Assembly (NCBI GenBank): GCA_049317465.1
Contig: JBMOIF010000015.1
Coordinates: forward strand, 1 to 41,867
Source of the DNA: CAIQIA01 sp049317465
Lineage (GTDB): Bacteria > Cyanobacteriota > Cyanobacteriia > PCC-6307 > Cyanobiaceae
DNA: 41,867 nucleotides
Direction of reading: 5' to 3'
Part shown: in pieces, positions 1-6,695 of the stretch
Layout: each line of letters opens with the position of its first letter
How positions within the stretch are numbered: the stretch's first letter is position 1
Notes under the pieces: generated by a model
What the model saw: the letters and a program-made list of their open reading frames with translations, nothing else
Database searches by the model: none
What the model was told of the DNA's origin: nothing
Made by a program: the position numbers and the translations under genes

Positions 1-48
1 CAGCAACCAGCTTCGCCACCCCATGCTCCTTGCCTGCCACTCAGGGGC

Positions 49-58
49 AGCGTTAGCC
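49..58 (+). repeat. right end of a truncated attC-like site (R' box)
   Basis: The ten bases AGCGTTAGCC occur here, at 1145-1154 and at 1892-1901, each time on the plus strand and each time at the right edge of a gene unit. At the other two places they end a long imperfect palindrome with a matching GGCTAAC on its left. Here the matching left arm is not visible, probably because it lies before the window start. I read it as the end of the attC of a preceding cassette. This rests on similarity to the two complete sites. Confidence 0.5.
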
Positions 59-59
59 C

Positions 60-221
60 TACTACTCAGAAGGCTTCCAGTGGCAGAACAACCGCGTACA
101 CTAACTATGCGATACCACCCCCAGCATCAGAGATGTGACCATGCTGCACGTGAACGGCGGCACCAATGGCCTCACCGAACGCCCGGTGTATTGCGAGCGC
201 TGCCTGGCGGCGCTTCTCTGA
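60..221 (+). pseudogene. decayed C-terminal fragment of a GH19-like chitinase/lysozyme
   Basis: Reading the frame that ends with the TGA at 219-221 gives a short stretch containing WQNNR (from 81), an in-frame TAA at 102-104, then VNGGTNGLTERPVYCERCL up to the stop. The NGGxNGL-x-xR pattern preceded by a WQNN-like segment is what I know from the C-terminal part of family 19 chitinases and related endolysins. Another in-frame stop lies at 54-56, no start is available, and the catalytic part is absent, so this is a remnant and not a gene. It sits inside the first cassette-like unit. A chance resemblance cannot be excluded because only about 50 residues remain. Confidence 0.42.
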
Positions 222-302
222 AGCGATCGCAGGCAAAACACGCCAACCAAATGTTCGACTGAGGCACCTACGATGCCAAGGCCCTTGATACAGCACGTTG
301 TC

Positions 303-881
303 ATGAACCTTCGTCTGGCCGCCACCTGCAGCACTCTGGTGTTGCCCCTCCTGGTTACAGGACCCGGTTCCGCCTTGGCCGACAGCCAGCCAATGCGCAT
401 GAACAACAACATCACTGAACAGCAGGTGCTGAACTCGCAGAAAGGCTGGTGCAATGGCCTGCTGGCGATCAGCAAGGCCTACGCCACAGGCGGTTTCGCA
501 GCAGCCGAGGCAACGGCCAGCAAGATCCTCGACCAGGCCTATGGCTATCAGTACGGAGCCGTAGCTTTCAAACCCACGCTGACTCAGCAACCGCAGACCT
601 TCCGCGCTACCAAGGTCGGCGCGCTGGCCTATTTCGTAGGCGGTAATCCCAGCTATCCCAACGACAAGGGCTTTGCCATCAAGCCCTGGCAAACCTGCGC
701 CATCCGCAATCAGGTGATCCAGCTACATGGTGAACTGGCCATCACCATGGGCAATGTTGATCTCACCGACAGCAGCGGCAAGGTGACCAGCGTAGACAAG
801 ACATGGGCATTCGTAAGGGAGCCGGACGGGGAAGTCCGCATCGTGCTGCATCACTCCTCGCTTCCCTTCACGGCGAAGTGA
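303..881 (+). CDS. secreted NTF2/SnoaL-like protein of unknown function
   Basis: This 192-residue protein starts with a signal peptide: a short basic stretch, a hydrophobic core (residues 10-20) and an Ala-x-Ala site before Asp-Ser at about residue 26. The start at 303 is preferred over 273 because the signal peptide begins there. The mature part has the look of a cone-shaped NTF2/SnoaL fold: a conserved W near the start, FKPTL, a YFVGGNPSYPNDKGFAI segment, and near the end HHSSLPF, similar to the HHSS motif of CaMKII-association-domain relatives. Relatives are sometimes annotated as phosphoribosyl-AMP cyclohydrolase, which the sequence does not support. The gene lies between two attC-like repeats and is probably an integron cassette gene. 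No ligand or reaction can be deduced. Confidence 0.8.
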   Translation: MNLRLAATCSTLVLPLLVTGPGSALADSQPMRMNNNITEQQVLNSQKGWCNGLLAISKAYATGGFAAAEATASKILDQAYGYQYGAVAFKPTLTQQPQTFRATKVGALAYFVGGNPSYPNDKGFAIKPWQTCAIRNQVIQLHGELAITMGNVDLTDSSGKVTSVDKTWAFVREPDGEVRIVLHHSSLPFTAK

Positions 882-905
882 TCACCCGTAGTTCATGCTG
901 AACCT

Positions 906-938
906 CCTGGGGCAGGGCTATCCATCTGCTGCCCCAGG
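906..938 (+). terminator. perfect 10-bp inverted repeat after the NTF2-like gene
   Basis: CCTGGGGCAG at 906-915 pairs with CTGCCCCAGG at 929-938 across a 13-nt loop, 25 nt after the stop codon at 879-881. A GC-rich stem in this position suits a transcription end, but no T-run follows, so it is not a classical intrinsic terminator. The rest of the 333-nt gap up to mazE holds the attC-like site at 1070-1154 and no convincing gene. Confidence 0.4.
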
Positions 939-1069
939 CATTCAAAGTGCTCACGTTTTGATTTGCCACAACCACCCGCCTTACTCCCCCTATTTCGTTC
1001 CCAATGCCTTCGTCGCATTGACCGCAGCCAGATTCTTGAGGTACAGACCGATGCAATTAGTGGCCTTAG

Positions 1070-1154
1070 GGCTAACATCATCACTGAATCGTTCCGGCGT
1101 GCAGAACTCGTATTCGCAAAAGCTGATGCGGGCGGGTGATGATGAGCGTTAGCC
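1070..1154 (+). repeat. attC-like integron recombination site
   Basis: An 85-nt imperfect palindrome begins with GGCTAAC (1070-1076) and ends with its exact reverse complement GTTAGCC (1148-1154). Just inside, ATCATCAC (1077-1084) pairs with GTGATGAT (1136-1143). Length, outer 7-bp boxes carrying the AAC/GTT core and inner pairing arms match the layout of attC sites (R'', L'', loop, L', R'). The R' box deviates from the usual GTTRRRY at its sixth base. The site lies between the NTF2-like gene and mazE, both on the plus strand, as expected for the 3' end of a cassette. Expected crossover is after G1148. Confidence 0.65.
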
Positions 1155-1214
1155 AGAGCAGGAGCATGCGCTGAAGTCCCAAGCGTGGCTACAATGTGAG
1201 CACGTCTTCAGGGT

Positions 1215-1463
1215 GTGACCGTGGTACGAGCAAAGCTCGTGAAAATCGGCAATTCGAGAGGGATCCGTCTCGCCAAGCCGCTGCTTGAGGTTGCTGGGCT
1301 AGCTGACGAAGTCGAGATCGAGGCTGCTCCAGGGGTTCTGACCATCAGGCCATCGGCTCATCCGAGGGCTGGATGGGCTGAGGCGGCAGCGTCTTTCGAG
1401 CCGGTGGGACTTCTCGATGAGATGAGCGCCACTCGGTTTGATGATGAAGAGTGGTCATGGTGA
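1215..1463 (+). CDS. mazE: MazE-like antitoxin (AbrB/SpoVT fold)
   Basis: This 82-residue protein is the antitoxin of a type II toxin-antitoxin pair. The N-terminal half carries the swapped-hairpin AbrB/MazE DNA-binding signature: KLVKIGNSRGIRLAKPLLE around residues 6-24, followed by an acidic VEIEAAPGVLTIRP strand pair. The C-terminal third is acidic and poorly ordered, with a Trp-rich end (EEWSW), as in MazE tails that wrap the toxin. It reads from a GTG at 1215; the GTG at 1221 is an alternative. The stop overlaps the toxin start, a typical translationally coupled arrangement. In this family the antitoxin, alone and with the toxin, represses its own promoter. The gene pair lies between two attC-like sites, so it is probably a mobile cassette, and stabilising arrays is a common role for such pairs. 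Confidence 0.85.
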   Translation: MTVVRAKLVKIGNSRGIRLAKPLLEVAGLADEVEIEAAPGVLTIRPSAHPRAGWAEAAASFEPVGLLDEMSATRFDDEEWSW

Positions 1464-1792
1464 CTCAAGAATGCGTTTCCAGAGGGGGTATCTACCTTGT
1501 TGTATTGAATCCCACGAGCGGATCTGAAATTAGGAAGACAAGGCCTTGTGTCGTAGTGTCACCGGATGAGCTCAATGCTCACCTTCGTACTTTTATTGTC
1601 GCGCCTCTCACCACTGGTGGACATCCATACCCTTTTCGTGTGCGATGCAGCTTTGATGGCAAAGACGGCCATGTTGTGGCTGATCAGCTAAGGGCTGTAG
1701 ATCGGGAACGTCTCGTCAGGCGATTGGGGAGTCTGTCGGAGACTACGCTGAATGAGCTACTGGCTGTTCTGCAGGCGATGTTCGCTGTGTAG
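1457..1792 (+). CDS. mazF: MazF/PemK-family endoribonuclease toxin
   Basis: This 111-residue toxin is expected to cleave mRNA at short sequence motifs when not bound by MazE. The N-terminus reads GGIYLVVLNPTSGSEIRKTR, matching the MazF pattern GDIY-x-V-x-LNPT-x-GSE-x-x-K-x-RP; the first Asp of that pattern is Gly here. The Arg in KTRPCVVVSP and the Thr pair in APLTTGG fall where the catalytic Arg and Thr of MazF lie. The ATG at 1457 is chosen over the GTG at 1451; either overlaps the antitoxin stop. Length matches the family. Codon use is visibly more AT-rich than that of genes after 1974, which fits acquisition by transfer. An attC-like palindrome starts 7 nt after the stop. Confidence 0.88.
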   Translation: MVTQECVSRGGIYLVVLNPTSGSEIRKTRPCVVVSPDELNAHLRTFIVAPLTTGGHPYPFRVRCSFDGKDGHVVADQLRAVDRERLVRRLGSLSETTLNELLAVLQAMFAV

Positions 1793-1798
1793 AGGCCT

Positions 1799-1901
1799 GG
1801 CTAACACAGCCATGCACCTGACCCGCCACCTCAGATTCACTTGCCCCATGGGCACGCTTCTGCTCCAGCTCTCTGCGGCCAGGTGATGGCCAGCGTTAGC
1901 C
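1799..1901 (+). repeat. attC-like integron recombination site with extrahelical base
   Basis: A 103-nt imperfect palindrome runs from GGCTAAC (1799-1805) to GTTAGCC (1895-1901). Inside it, GCCAT (1809-1813) pairs with ATGGC (1886-1890) and CACCTG (1815-1820) pairs with CAGGTG (1880-1885). This leaves G1814 unpaired on one arm only. An unpaired base in the L box is the hallmark that lets integron integrase recognise the folded strand of attC. The site starts 7 nt after the mazF stop. No further copy of the box is seen to the right, so this would be the last attC of the array. Confidence 0.68.
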
Positions 1902-1973
1902 ACAGCCATGGGACCCCAACCGCCCCGCCACGACCCCATGCCGTCCTAGACAGGTCCCAGTTGTCGGCCACGG

Positions 1974-2906
1974 ATGTCCACACGCATCCTCCAGGGTGAT
2001 CTCGGGGATCCGCCACGCACCCGCCGCCACGATTACCTGCTGGTGGTGCTGCAGCTGTTCTGGCGCATGCGGCTTGACCTGCTTCTGTTCGGCCTCATCG
2101 CGGCTTTTGTGCTGCTCAGTGGTGTGCGGGCCGAAGGGCTGACCCTCAACACCATGGGGTTCTCGGTGATGGGGATTGCGGTGTCCATCTTTATCGCCTT
2201 CCGTAACACCCAGGCCATCACCCGCTGGTGGGAGGCCCGCTCCCTCTGGGGTGCCATGGTCAACCACAGCCGCAAATGGCGCGATGCCCTCATCGCCCTG
2301 CTGGATCCACAGCACCTGTCCACACCCCAGGGGCGTGGGCTGGTCGAGTACCAGGTGGCCTTGGTGTGGTTGCTGAATTTCGAACTGCGCAACTTCTGGC
2401 GTGCTGACCTACGCCAGGGGGTTGATGGCCTGCTGGCCGATCTGGATCTGCCCCCAGACACCAGCCTGCAGCAGCTGTGTCGCGAACGGGCCCGGACGAT
2501 TCAGCAGCTGCATGCCGAAGGCTGGATCGATGGCTGGGGTCGCCAGCAGCTGGTTGAGATCGCCCTGCAATGCCTCGACAGCCTCGGTGGTCTGCAACGC
2601 ATCCGCAACACGCCCATCCCGGCGTCGTACGACGTGTTCGTGCGGCTCATCACCTGGCTGTACGGCCTGCAGCTCCTGCTTGCCTTTCAACGCTCCGGCA
2701 CCAGTGGGATTGGCCTTGCCCTGTTTTTCGGTTTTCTCACCGCCGAACGCATCGGCTCCTATGTCGAAGGTCCTTTTGATCGCGACGGCAGCAGCTTTTC
2801 GTTGCCGTTGAACACCATCTGCAGCACGATCACCGCCGATCTGATGGAGCGTCCCCTGGCCTTCGGTGCGTTCGCACCCAGTTCTGACCCCACCCGCTGG
2901 CACTGA
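1974..2906 (+). CDS. bestrophin-family (UPF0187) anion channel
   Basis: This 310-residue membrane protein belongs to the bestrophin-like family, which forms pentameric, often chloride or bicarbonate conducting, channels. The start MSTRILQGDLG leads into a cytosolic helix and then two hydrophobic segments (about residues 37-52 and 58-78). The latter runs into the family hallmark FRNTQAITRWWEARSLWG, followed by VNHSRKW. A second hydrophobic pair lies at about 225-260 with the conserved GSYVEGPFDRDGSSFSLPL segment. In cyanobacteria some relatives have been linked to thylakoid ion balance and to bicarbonate supply; which applies here cannot be told. It lies just after the last attC-like site and before the guanidine riboswitch, with no sign of sharing a transcript with either. 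Confidence 0.88.
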   Translation: MSTRILQGDLGDPPRTRRHDYLLVVLQLFWRMRLDLLLFGLIAAFVLLSGVRAEGLTLNTMGFSVMGIAVSIFIAFRNTQAITRWWEARSLWGAMVNHSRKWRDALIALLDPQHLSTPQGRGLVEYQVALVWLLNFELRNFWRADLRQGVDGLLADLDLPPDTSLQQLCRERARTIQQLHAEGWIDGWGRQQLVEIALQCLDSLGGLQRIRNTPIPASYDVFVRLITWLYGLQLLLAFQRSGTSGIGLALFFGFLTAERIGSYVEGPFDRDGSSFSLPLNTICSTITADLMERPLAFGAFAPSSDPTRWH

Positions 2907-2984
2907 TCGATCCGCCTGTCGGCCATCGCCTTCGGTTACAACCGCCACACTCTTGCTGCGCTCCCGCGACAACAATGCTGGTGC

Positions 2985-3085
2985 GGACAAGGAGTTCTAG
3001 GGTTCCGGCCCGGTCAGGGTGTCTGGTCCAAGAGAGCTTCACCGGCCTTTGCCGGGGCACGGAGGGATAAAAGCCCGGGAGACCG
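2985..3085 (+). promoter_or_regulatory. guanidine-I (ykkC) riboswitch
   Basis: The leader of gdmH contains the conserved blocks of the guanidine-I aptamer in order: CTAGGGTTCCGG at 2997-3008, CTGGTCCAAGAGAG at 3023-3036, a variable GC hairpin (ACCGGC...GCCGG) and GGAGGGATAAAAGCCCGGGA at 3061-3080. These blocks are the consensus I know for the ykkC class that binds free guanidinium and switches on guanidine-handling genes. The aptamer ends about 30 nt before the ATG at 3115. No clear terminator or ribosome binding site follows, so the switching mechanism cannot be read from sequence. Aptamer boundaries are approximate. Confidence 0.93.
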
Positions 3086-3114
3086 CAACCACGCCCACCC
3101 TCCCTCCCCATGCC

Positions 3115-4305
3115 ATGACGGCCAACCCTGGCGCTCAAGGCGCCTTCGACCCCATGCCTCCTACCGAGGGACAGCAGGCCCTCGAGAAGGAACGGGCCCT
3201 GCCCCTCACCGGCTGGCAACAGGAGGTGGACCAGGCCCACCGCTGGGGTCTGGAGGCGGCCGACAGCATTGTTGATCGCCGCATCTCCACCTTCTCCCGT
3301 GGTGAGCTGCCCCATTTCGCGGGCATCAACACCTTCATGAAGGCCCCCTACATCGAGGACGTCAACCGCGTCGGCGAGTTTGACGTGGCCGTTGTGGGTG
3401 TGCCCCACGACAGCGGCACCACCTACCGCCCCGGTACCCGCTTCGGCCCCCAGGGCATCCGTCGTATCTCGGCGCTCTACACCCCCTACAACTACGAGAT
3501 GGGCGTGGACCTGCGGGAGCAGATCACCCTCTGTGACGTGGGCGACATCTTCACCATTCCGGCCAATAACGAAAAAAGCTTTGATCAGATCTCCAAGGGT
3601 ATAGCCCACATCTTTTCCAGTGGTGCCTTCCCGATCATCCTCGGCGGCGACCATTCCATCGGGTTTCCCACTATTCGTGGCATCTGTCGCCATCTCGGCG
3701 ACAAGAAGGTGGGCATCATTCACTTCGATCGCCATGTCGACACCCAGGAGATCGACCTGGATGAGCGCATGCACACCTGCCCCTGGTTCCATGCCACCAA
3801 CATGGCCAATGCACCGGCCACCAACCTGGTGCAGCTCGGCATCGGTGGTTGGCAGGTGCCCCGTGAGGGCGTCAAGGTCTGCCGCGAACGGGGCACCAAT
3901 GTGCTCACCGTCACCGACATCTGTGAGATGGGCCTCGAAGCGGCTGCCCTGTTCGCCATCGAGCGGGCCACCGATGGCACCGACTGCGTTTACATCTCCT
4001 TCGACATCGACTGCATTGATGCCGGTTTTGTCCCCGGCACCGGCTGGCCCGAGCCTGGCGGCCTGCTTCCCCGCGAAGCCCTCAAGCTGCTCCAGCTGAT
4101 CGTCCGGAATGTTCCGGTCTGCGGTCTCGAGGTTGTCGAGGTGTCTCCCCCCTACGACATCAGCGACATGACCTCATTGATGGCCACCCGCGTCATCTGC
4201 GACACCATGGCCCATCTGGTCGTCAGCGGCCAGCTCCCCCGCCGCAACAAGCCGGCCTGGATCAGCGACACCTGCAACATGAATGTCGATCAGAAGTGGA
4301 GGTGA
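3115..4305 (+). CDS. gdmH: nickel-dependent guanidine hydrolase (ureohydrolase family)
   Basis: The enzyme hydrolyses guanidine to urea and ammonium. It has the arginase/agmatinase fold with metal-binding blocks GGDH (His180), HFDRHVD (Asp205, His207, Asp209) and SFDID (Asp297, Asp299). Two features separate it from agmatinase: the usual DAHxD is DRHVD, and GTGTP is GTGWP (Trp311). I recall both from the cyanobacterial guanidine hydrolases represented by Synechocystis Sll1077. The 396-residue length also fits that group. The ATG at 3115 is chosen because an upstream in-frame start at 3019 lies inside the riboswitch. Downstream nickel chaperone genes and an importer, plus the guanidine aptamer upstream, support the call. 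A plain agmatinase annotation would be misleading. Regulation is by guanidine through the aptamer. Confidence 0.93.
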   Translation: MTANPGAQGAFDPMPPTEGQQALEKERALPLTGWQQEVDQAHRWGLEAADSIVDRRISTFSRGELPHFAGINTFMKAPYIEDVNRVGEFDVAVVGVPHDSGTTYRPGTRFGPQGIRRISALYTPYNYEMGVDLREQITLCDVGDIFTIPANNEKSFDQISKGIAHIFSSGAFPIILGGDHSIGFPTIRGICRHLGDKKVGIIHFDRHVDTQEIDLDERMHTCPWFHATNMANAPATNLVQLGIGGWQVPREGVKVCRERGTNVLTVTDICEMGLEAAALFAIERATDGTDCVYISFDIDCIDAGFVPGTGWPEPGGLLPREALKLLQLIVRNVPVCGLEVVEVSPPYDISDMTSLMATRVICDTMAHLVVSGQLPRRNKPAWISDTCNMNVDQKWR

Positions 4306-4309
4306 CGGC

Positions 4310-4681
4310 ATGCATGAAGTCGACATGACCCGTTGCCTGCTGCTCTCGATGCACCAGTGGAAGCAGACCCACGATCCCGCTGTTCCTGCCGTCCAGCGGG
4401 TGCACCTCCAGGTGGGCACCTTCACCTGCGTCGAACCCGAGCAGCTGCAGACCAGCTGGCGTGCTGCCGTGGTCGGCAGCTGGCTCGCCGGCGCCGAGCT
4501 GGCGATCGAAACCGTGCCGCTCATCGGCCGTTGCCTCGAGTGCGGCACCACCTACAGCCCCGATCCCGACCGCGCCTATCGCTCCCCCTGCTGCGATCAC
4601 CCGATGGAGGAGATCGTCAGCGGCCGTGAACTGCGCATCCGCTCCGTTGATTACACCCTCACCACCGCATCGGCGGTCTGA
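4310..4681 (+). CDS. ghaA: HypA-like nickel chaperone for guanidine hydrolase
   Basis: This 123-residue protein begins with Met-His-Glu, the N-terminal nickel-binding motif of HypA (His2). A zinc site follows in the second half: CLEC at residues 75-78 and a Cys pair at 94-95 (SPCC), close to but tighter than the usual second CxxC. Start 4310 is chosen because it places His at position 2; it lies 4 nt after the gdmH stop. HypA proteins normally hand nickel to hydrogenase or urease. No hydrogenase gene is present, and the position between gdmH and the HypB-like gene points to nickel loading of GdmH, where such proteins have been named GhaA. The symbol is inferred from this context. Confidence 0.88.
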   Translation: MHEVDMTRCLLLSMHQWKQTHDPAVPAVQRVHLQVGTFTCVEPEQLQTSWRAAVVGSWLAGAELAIETVPLIGRCLECGTTYSPDPDRAYRSPCCDHPMEEIVSGRELRIRSVDYTLTTASAV

Positions 4682-4686
4682 AGACC

Positions 4687-5394
4687 ATGCACATGCCCCT
4701 GCAGGACACCCTCGGCCTCAATCTCCTGGCCGCCAACCAGCATCAGGCCGAACACAACCGCCACCACTTCGACGCCTGGCGGCTGCTCTGCATCAACCTG
4801 ATGAGCAGCCCTGGCGCGGGCAAGACCTCGTTGCTCGAACGCAGTCTGGTGGCCCTCGCCGACGATCTGGCGATGGCGGTGATCGAGGGTGACATGACCA
4901 CCCGGCTTGATGCCGAACGCCTCGAGGCCGTCGGCGTGCCGGTGGTGCCCATCACCACCGGTCGTGCCTGCCATCTCGATGCCGCGATGGTCAGCGGTGG
5001 TCTCAAGCAGCTGCAGCAGCGCCTTGATCCGTCCACCCTCGACCTGCTCTGGGTCGAGAACGTCGGCAACCTTGTCTGTCCCGCTGAGTTTGAGGTCGGT
5101 GAGCATCGCAAGGTGGCCCTGCTCAGTGTCACCGAAGGCGATGACAAGCCGCTCAAATATCCCGTCATGTTCCGGGAGGCCGACTGTGTGCTGATCACCA
5201 AGACCGACCTGTTGCCGTATCTGCCCGTCGACATCGAACAGATGGAGAACCACATCCATTCGGTCAATCCCCGTTGTGCCGTGATTCGCGTCTCTGCCAG
5301 CAGCGGCAATGGTCTGGCCGCCTGGCACCACTGGGTCCGCACCCAACAGGCGATGGTCTGCGTCCCTGATCCTTCGCCTCTGGTGGTGGCATGA
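4687..5394 (+). CDS. ghaB: HypB-like GTPase, nickel insertion for guanidine hydrolase
   Basis: This 235-residue SIMIBI-class GTPase works with the HypA-like protein in nickel delivery. Visible motifs are the P-loop SSPGAGKTS (residues 40-48), the GDMTT segment (69-72), the intersubunit metal site Cys95-His96 in GRACHLDA with Cys131 in NLVCPAEF, and the guanine-specificity motif TKTD (171-174). It lacks the N-terminal poly-His nickel store of some HypB proteins, though a short His-rich patch (HNRHHF, 23-28) is present. The gene starts 5 nt after the HypA-like stop. With no hydrogenase nearby, its client is most likely GdmH, and GhaB is the name used for such partners. Confidence 0.88.
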   Translation: MHMPLQDTLGLNLLAANQHQAEHNRHHFDAWRLLCINLMSSPGAGKTSLLERSLVALADDLAMAVIEGDMTTRLDAERLEAVGVPVVPITTGRACHLDAAMVSGGLKQLQQRLDPSTLDLLWVENVGNLVCPAEFEVGEHRKVALLSVTEGDDKPLKYPVMFREADCVLITKTDLLPYLPVDIEQMENHIHSVNPRCAVIRVSASSGNGLAAWHHWVRTQQAMVCVPDPSPLVVA

Positions 5395-5612
5395 ACACCG
5401 CTGATCGCGCCGATCGTCAACAGTTCCAGGTGGCTTGTCGCCCGGGCAGCGGGTTCGGTTTCACCTGGGCACTTGTTTCATCCCTCCTCCCGCGTTCCGT
5501 CGTTGGTGATGCCATGGTCAACAGCAATCTGGCCTACAGAAGGGATGAGTGGGGTTTGTTTGACTCCACCGTTCCCGACGGGCCACAGCAGCCTTCATTC
5601 GTCAATCTCTGA
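5391..5612 (+). CDS. doubtful 73-residue ORF after the HypB-like gene
   Basis: The ATG overlaps the end of the HypB-like gene by four bases (ATGA), a spacing typical of coupled genes, and fills most of the 259-nt gap before the transporter. The predicted protein has no motif, membrane helix or composition that I recognise. It may be a genuine lineage-specific small protein or simply an open frame in the intergenic spacer. The rest of the gap (5613-5653) is a pyrimidine-rich spacer and no promoter is evident. Confidence 0.25.
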   Translation: MNTADRADRQQFQVACRPGSGFGFTWALVSSLLPRSVVGDAMVNSNLAYRRDEWGLFDSTVPDGPQQPSFVNL

Positions 5613-5653
5613 GTCTTCGTCCCCTCTGCGGTCCTTTCTCTCCCTTTTCTGCC

Positions 5654-6679
5654 ATGGTCTCGTTCCCTCCCCAGTCGTTCTTCCGGCCCCTCGTCGCCCT
5701 GGCCGCTTCCCTCGGTGCCGGTCTCCTCACCGCCTGCCAGACCCCCGGTGTCCCGTCGTCCACCGGCAGTGGCCAGGGGCCGGTGGTTCGCATCGGCTAC
5801 AGCGCCTGGCCCGGTTGGTTCCCCTGGGCCGTGACCGAGGCCAGGGGGTTGTTCGGCAAGGCCGGCGTCAACGCCAAGATGCAGTGGTTTGATGGCTACC
5901 TCGACAGCATCAACGCTCTGAACGCCGGCCAGCTGGACTGCAACAGTCAGACCCTCAACGACACCATCAGCTCCGTTGCCGGCGGTGCCGACCTGCAGGT
6001 TGTGCTGCAGAACGACTACTCCACCGGCAATGATCAGATCATTGTCGCTGAGGGCATCGATTCGGTCGCGGCCCTCAAGGGGAAGAAGGTCGCCGCTGAG
6101 GAGGGCACCGTTGATCATTACCTTCTGCTCAAGGTGCTCAAGGAGGGCGGCCTCAAGGCCTCCGATATCACCTTCGTTCCCCTCGAAACCGGCGCCGCCG
6201 CCGCTGCCTTTGCCGCCGGCAAGGTCGACGCGGTGGGCGTCTATGCCCCCTTCACCACCCAGGCGCTCAAACGCGCCGGCAGCAAGGCGATCACCACCTC
6301 CAAAGACCACCCAGGCGCCATCAGCGACCTGCTGGTCTGCCGACGCGAGTTCGTTCAGAAGAATCCCCAGGCGATTCAGCGGGTTGTCAATGCCTGGTTC
6401 GCCACCCTCCAGATGATGAAGGACGAACCGGCCGTCACCCTGCCGATTCTGGTGCAGCGCTCGGGTGTTTCCGAGCAGGACTTCAAGGCCTACGACGCCG
6501 GCACCACCATTCAGTCCCTCGCCGAGAACAAGGCCAACTTCAAGCCCGGCACCACCATGACCTCCCTGCCCTACGCGGCGGCGCAGATCAGCACCTTCCT
6601 GATCGAGGTGGGTCTGGCCAAGACCGCACCGAAACTCGACTCGCTGCTCAATTCCACGTTCGTGGACAACGCCAAGTAG
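5654..6679 (+). CDS. substrate-binding lipoprotein of ABC importer, probably for guanidine
   Basis: This 341-residue protein belongs to the NMT1/TauA/SsuA-like class of periplasmic binding proteins. It starts with a lipoprotein signal, lipobox LLTAC with the lipidated Cys28. The mature part opens with VVRIGYSAWPGWFPWAVTEARGLF, the strand-helix typical of this class, and includes a hinge region around DGYLDSINALNAGQLDC. Class members bind small sulfonates, nitrates, pyrimidines or amines. Position directly after gdmH-hypA-hypB and behind a guanidine riboswitch suggests guanidine or a related cation as ligand; guanidine importers of this type have been reported in cyanobacteria. Ligand identity here is inferred from context, not from residues. 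Confidence 0.85.
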   Translation: MVSFPPQSFFRPLVALAASLGAGLLTACQTPGVPSSTGSGQGPVVRIGYSAWPGWFPWAVTEARGLFGKAGVNAKMQWFDGYLDSINALNAGQLDCNSQTLNDTISSVAGGADLQVVLQNDYSTGNDQIIVAEGIDSVAALKGKKVAAEEGTVDHYLLLKVLKEGGLKASDITFVPLETGAAAAAFAAGKVDAVGVYAPFTTQALKRAGSKAITTSKDHPGAISDLLVCRREFVQKNPQAIQRVVNAWFATLQMMKDEPAVTLPILVQRSGVSEQDFKAYDAGTTIQSLAENKANFKPGTTMTSLPYAAAQISTFLIEVGLAKTAPKLDSLLNSTFVDNAK

Positions 6680-6695
6680 AGGTTGCCCTGCCGCC

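Noticed and set aside
222..229. GCGATCGC octamer (HIP1-like)
   Set aside because: A single copy with no local enrichment; it says only that the DNA is cyanobacterial-like and is not a feature.
101..692. Long minus-strand frames opposite the NTF2-like gene
   Set aside because: These are antisense shadows; the plus-strand protein has a signal peptide and family motifs, the minus frames have none. The same applies to many long antisense frames across this GC-rich window.
882..1069. Possible coding stretch ending near 1136 (frame with ISGLRANIITESFRRAEL)
   Set aside because: No start, no recognisable family, and its right part lies inside the attC-like palindrome; probably chance.
3019..3114. 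In-frame N-terminal extension of the guanidine hydrolase
   Set aside because: The stretch coincides with the guanidine-I aptamer, and its translation does not look like ureohydrolase sequence; the ATG at 3115 fits the family length.
2830..3792. A 320-residue minus-strand frame opposite the riboswitch and gdmH
   Set aside because: Composition is typical of an antisense shadow and it would cover the riboswitch; no domain is seen.
3115..4305. Agmatinase (SpeB)
   Set aside because: Family resemblance is real, but the DRHVD and GTGWP variants, the riboswitch and the nickel chaperone genes fit guanidine hydrolase better.
4310..5394. Hydrogenase maturation genes hypA/hypB
   Set aside because: No hydrogenase structural or other hyp genes are present, and the pair is embedded in the guanidine operon.
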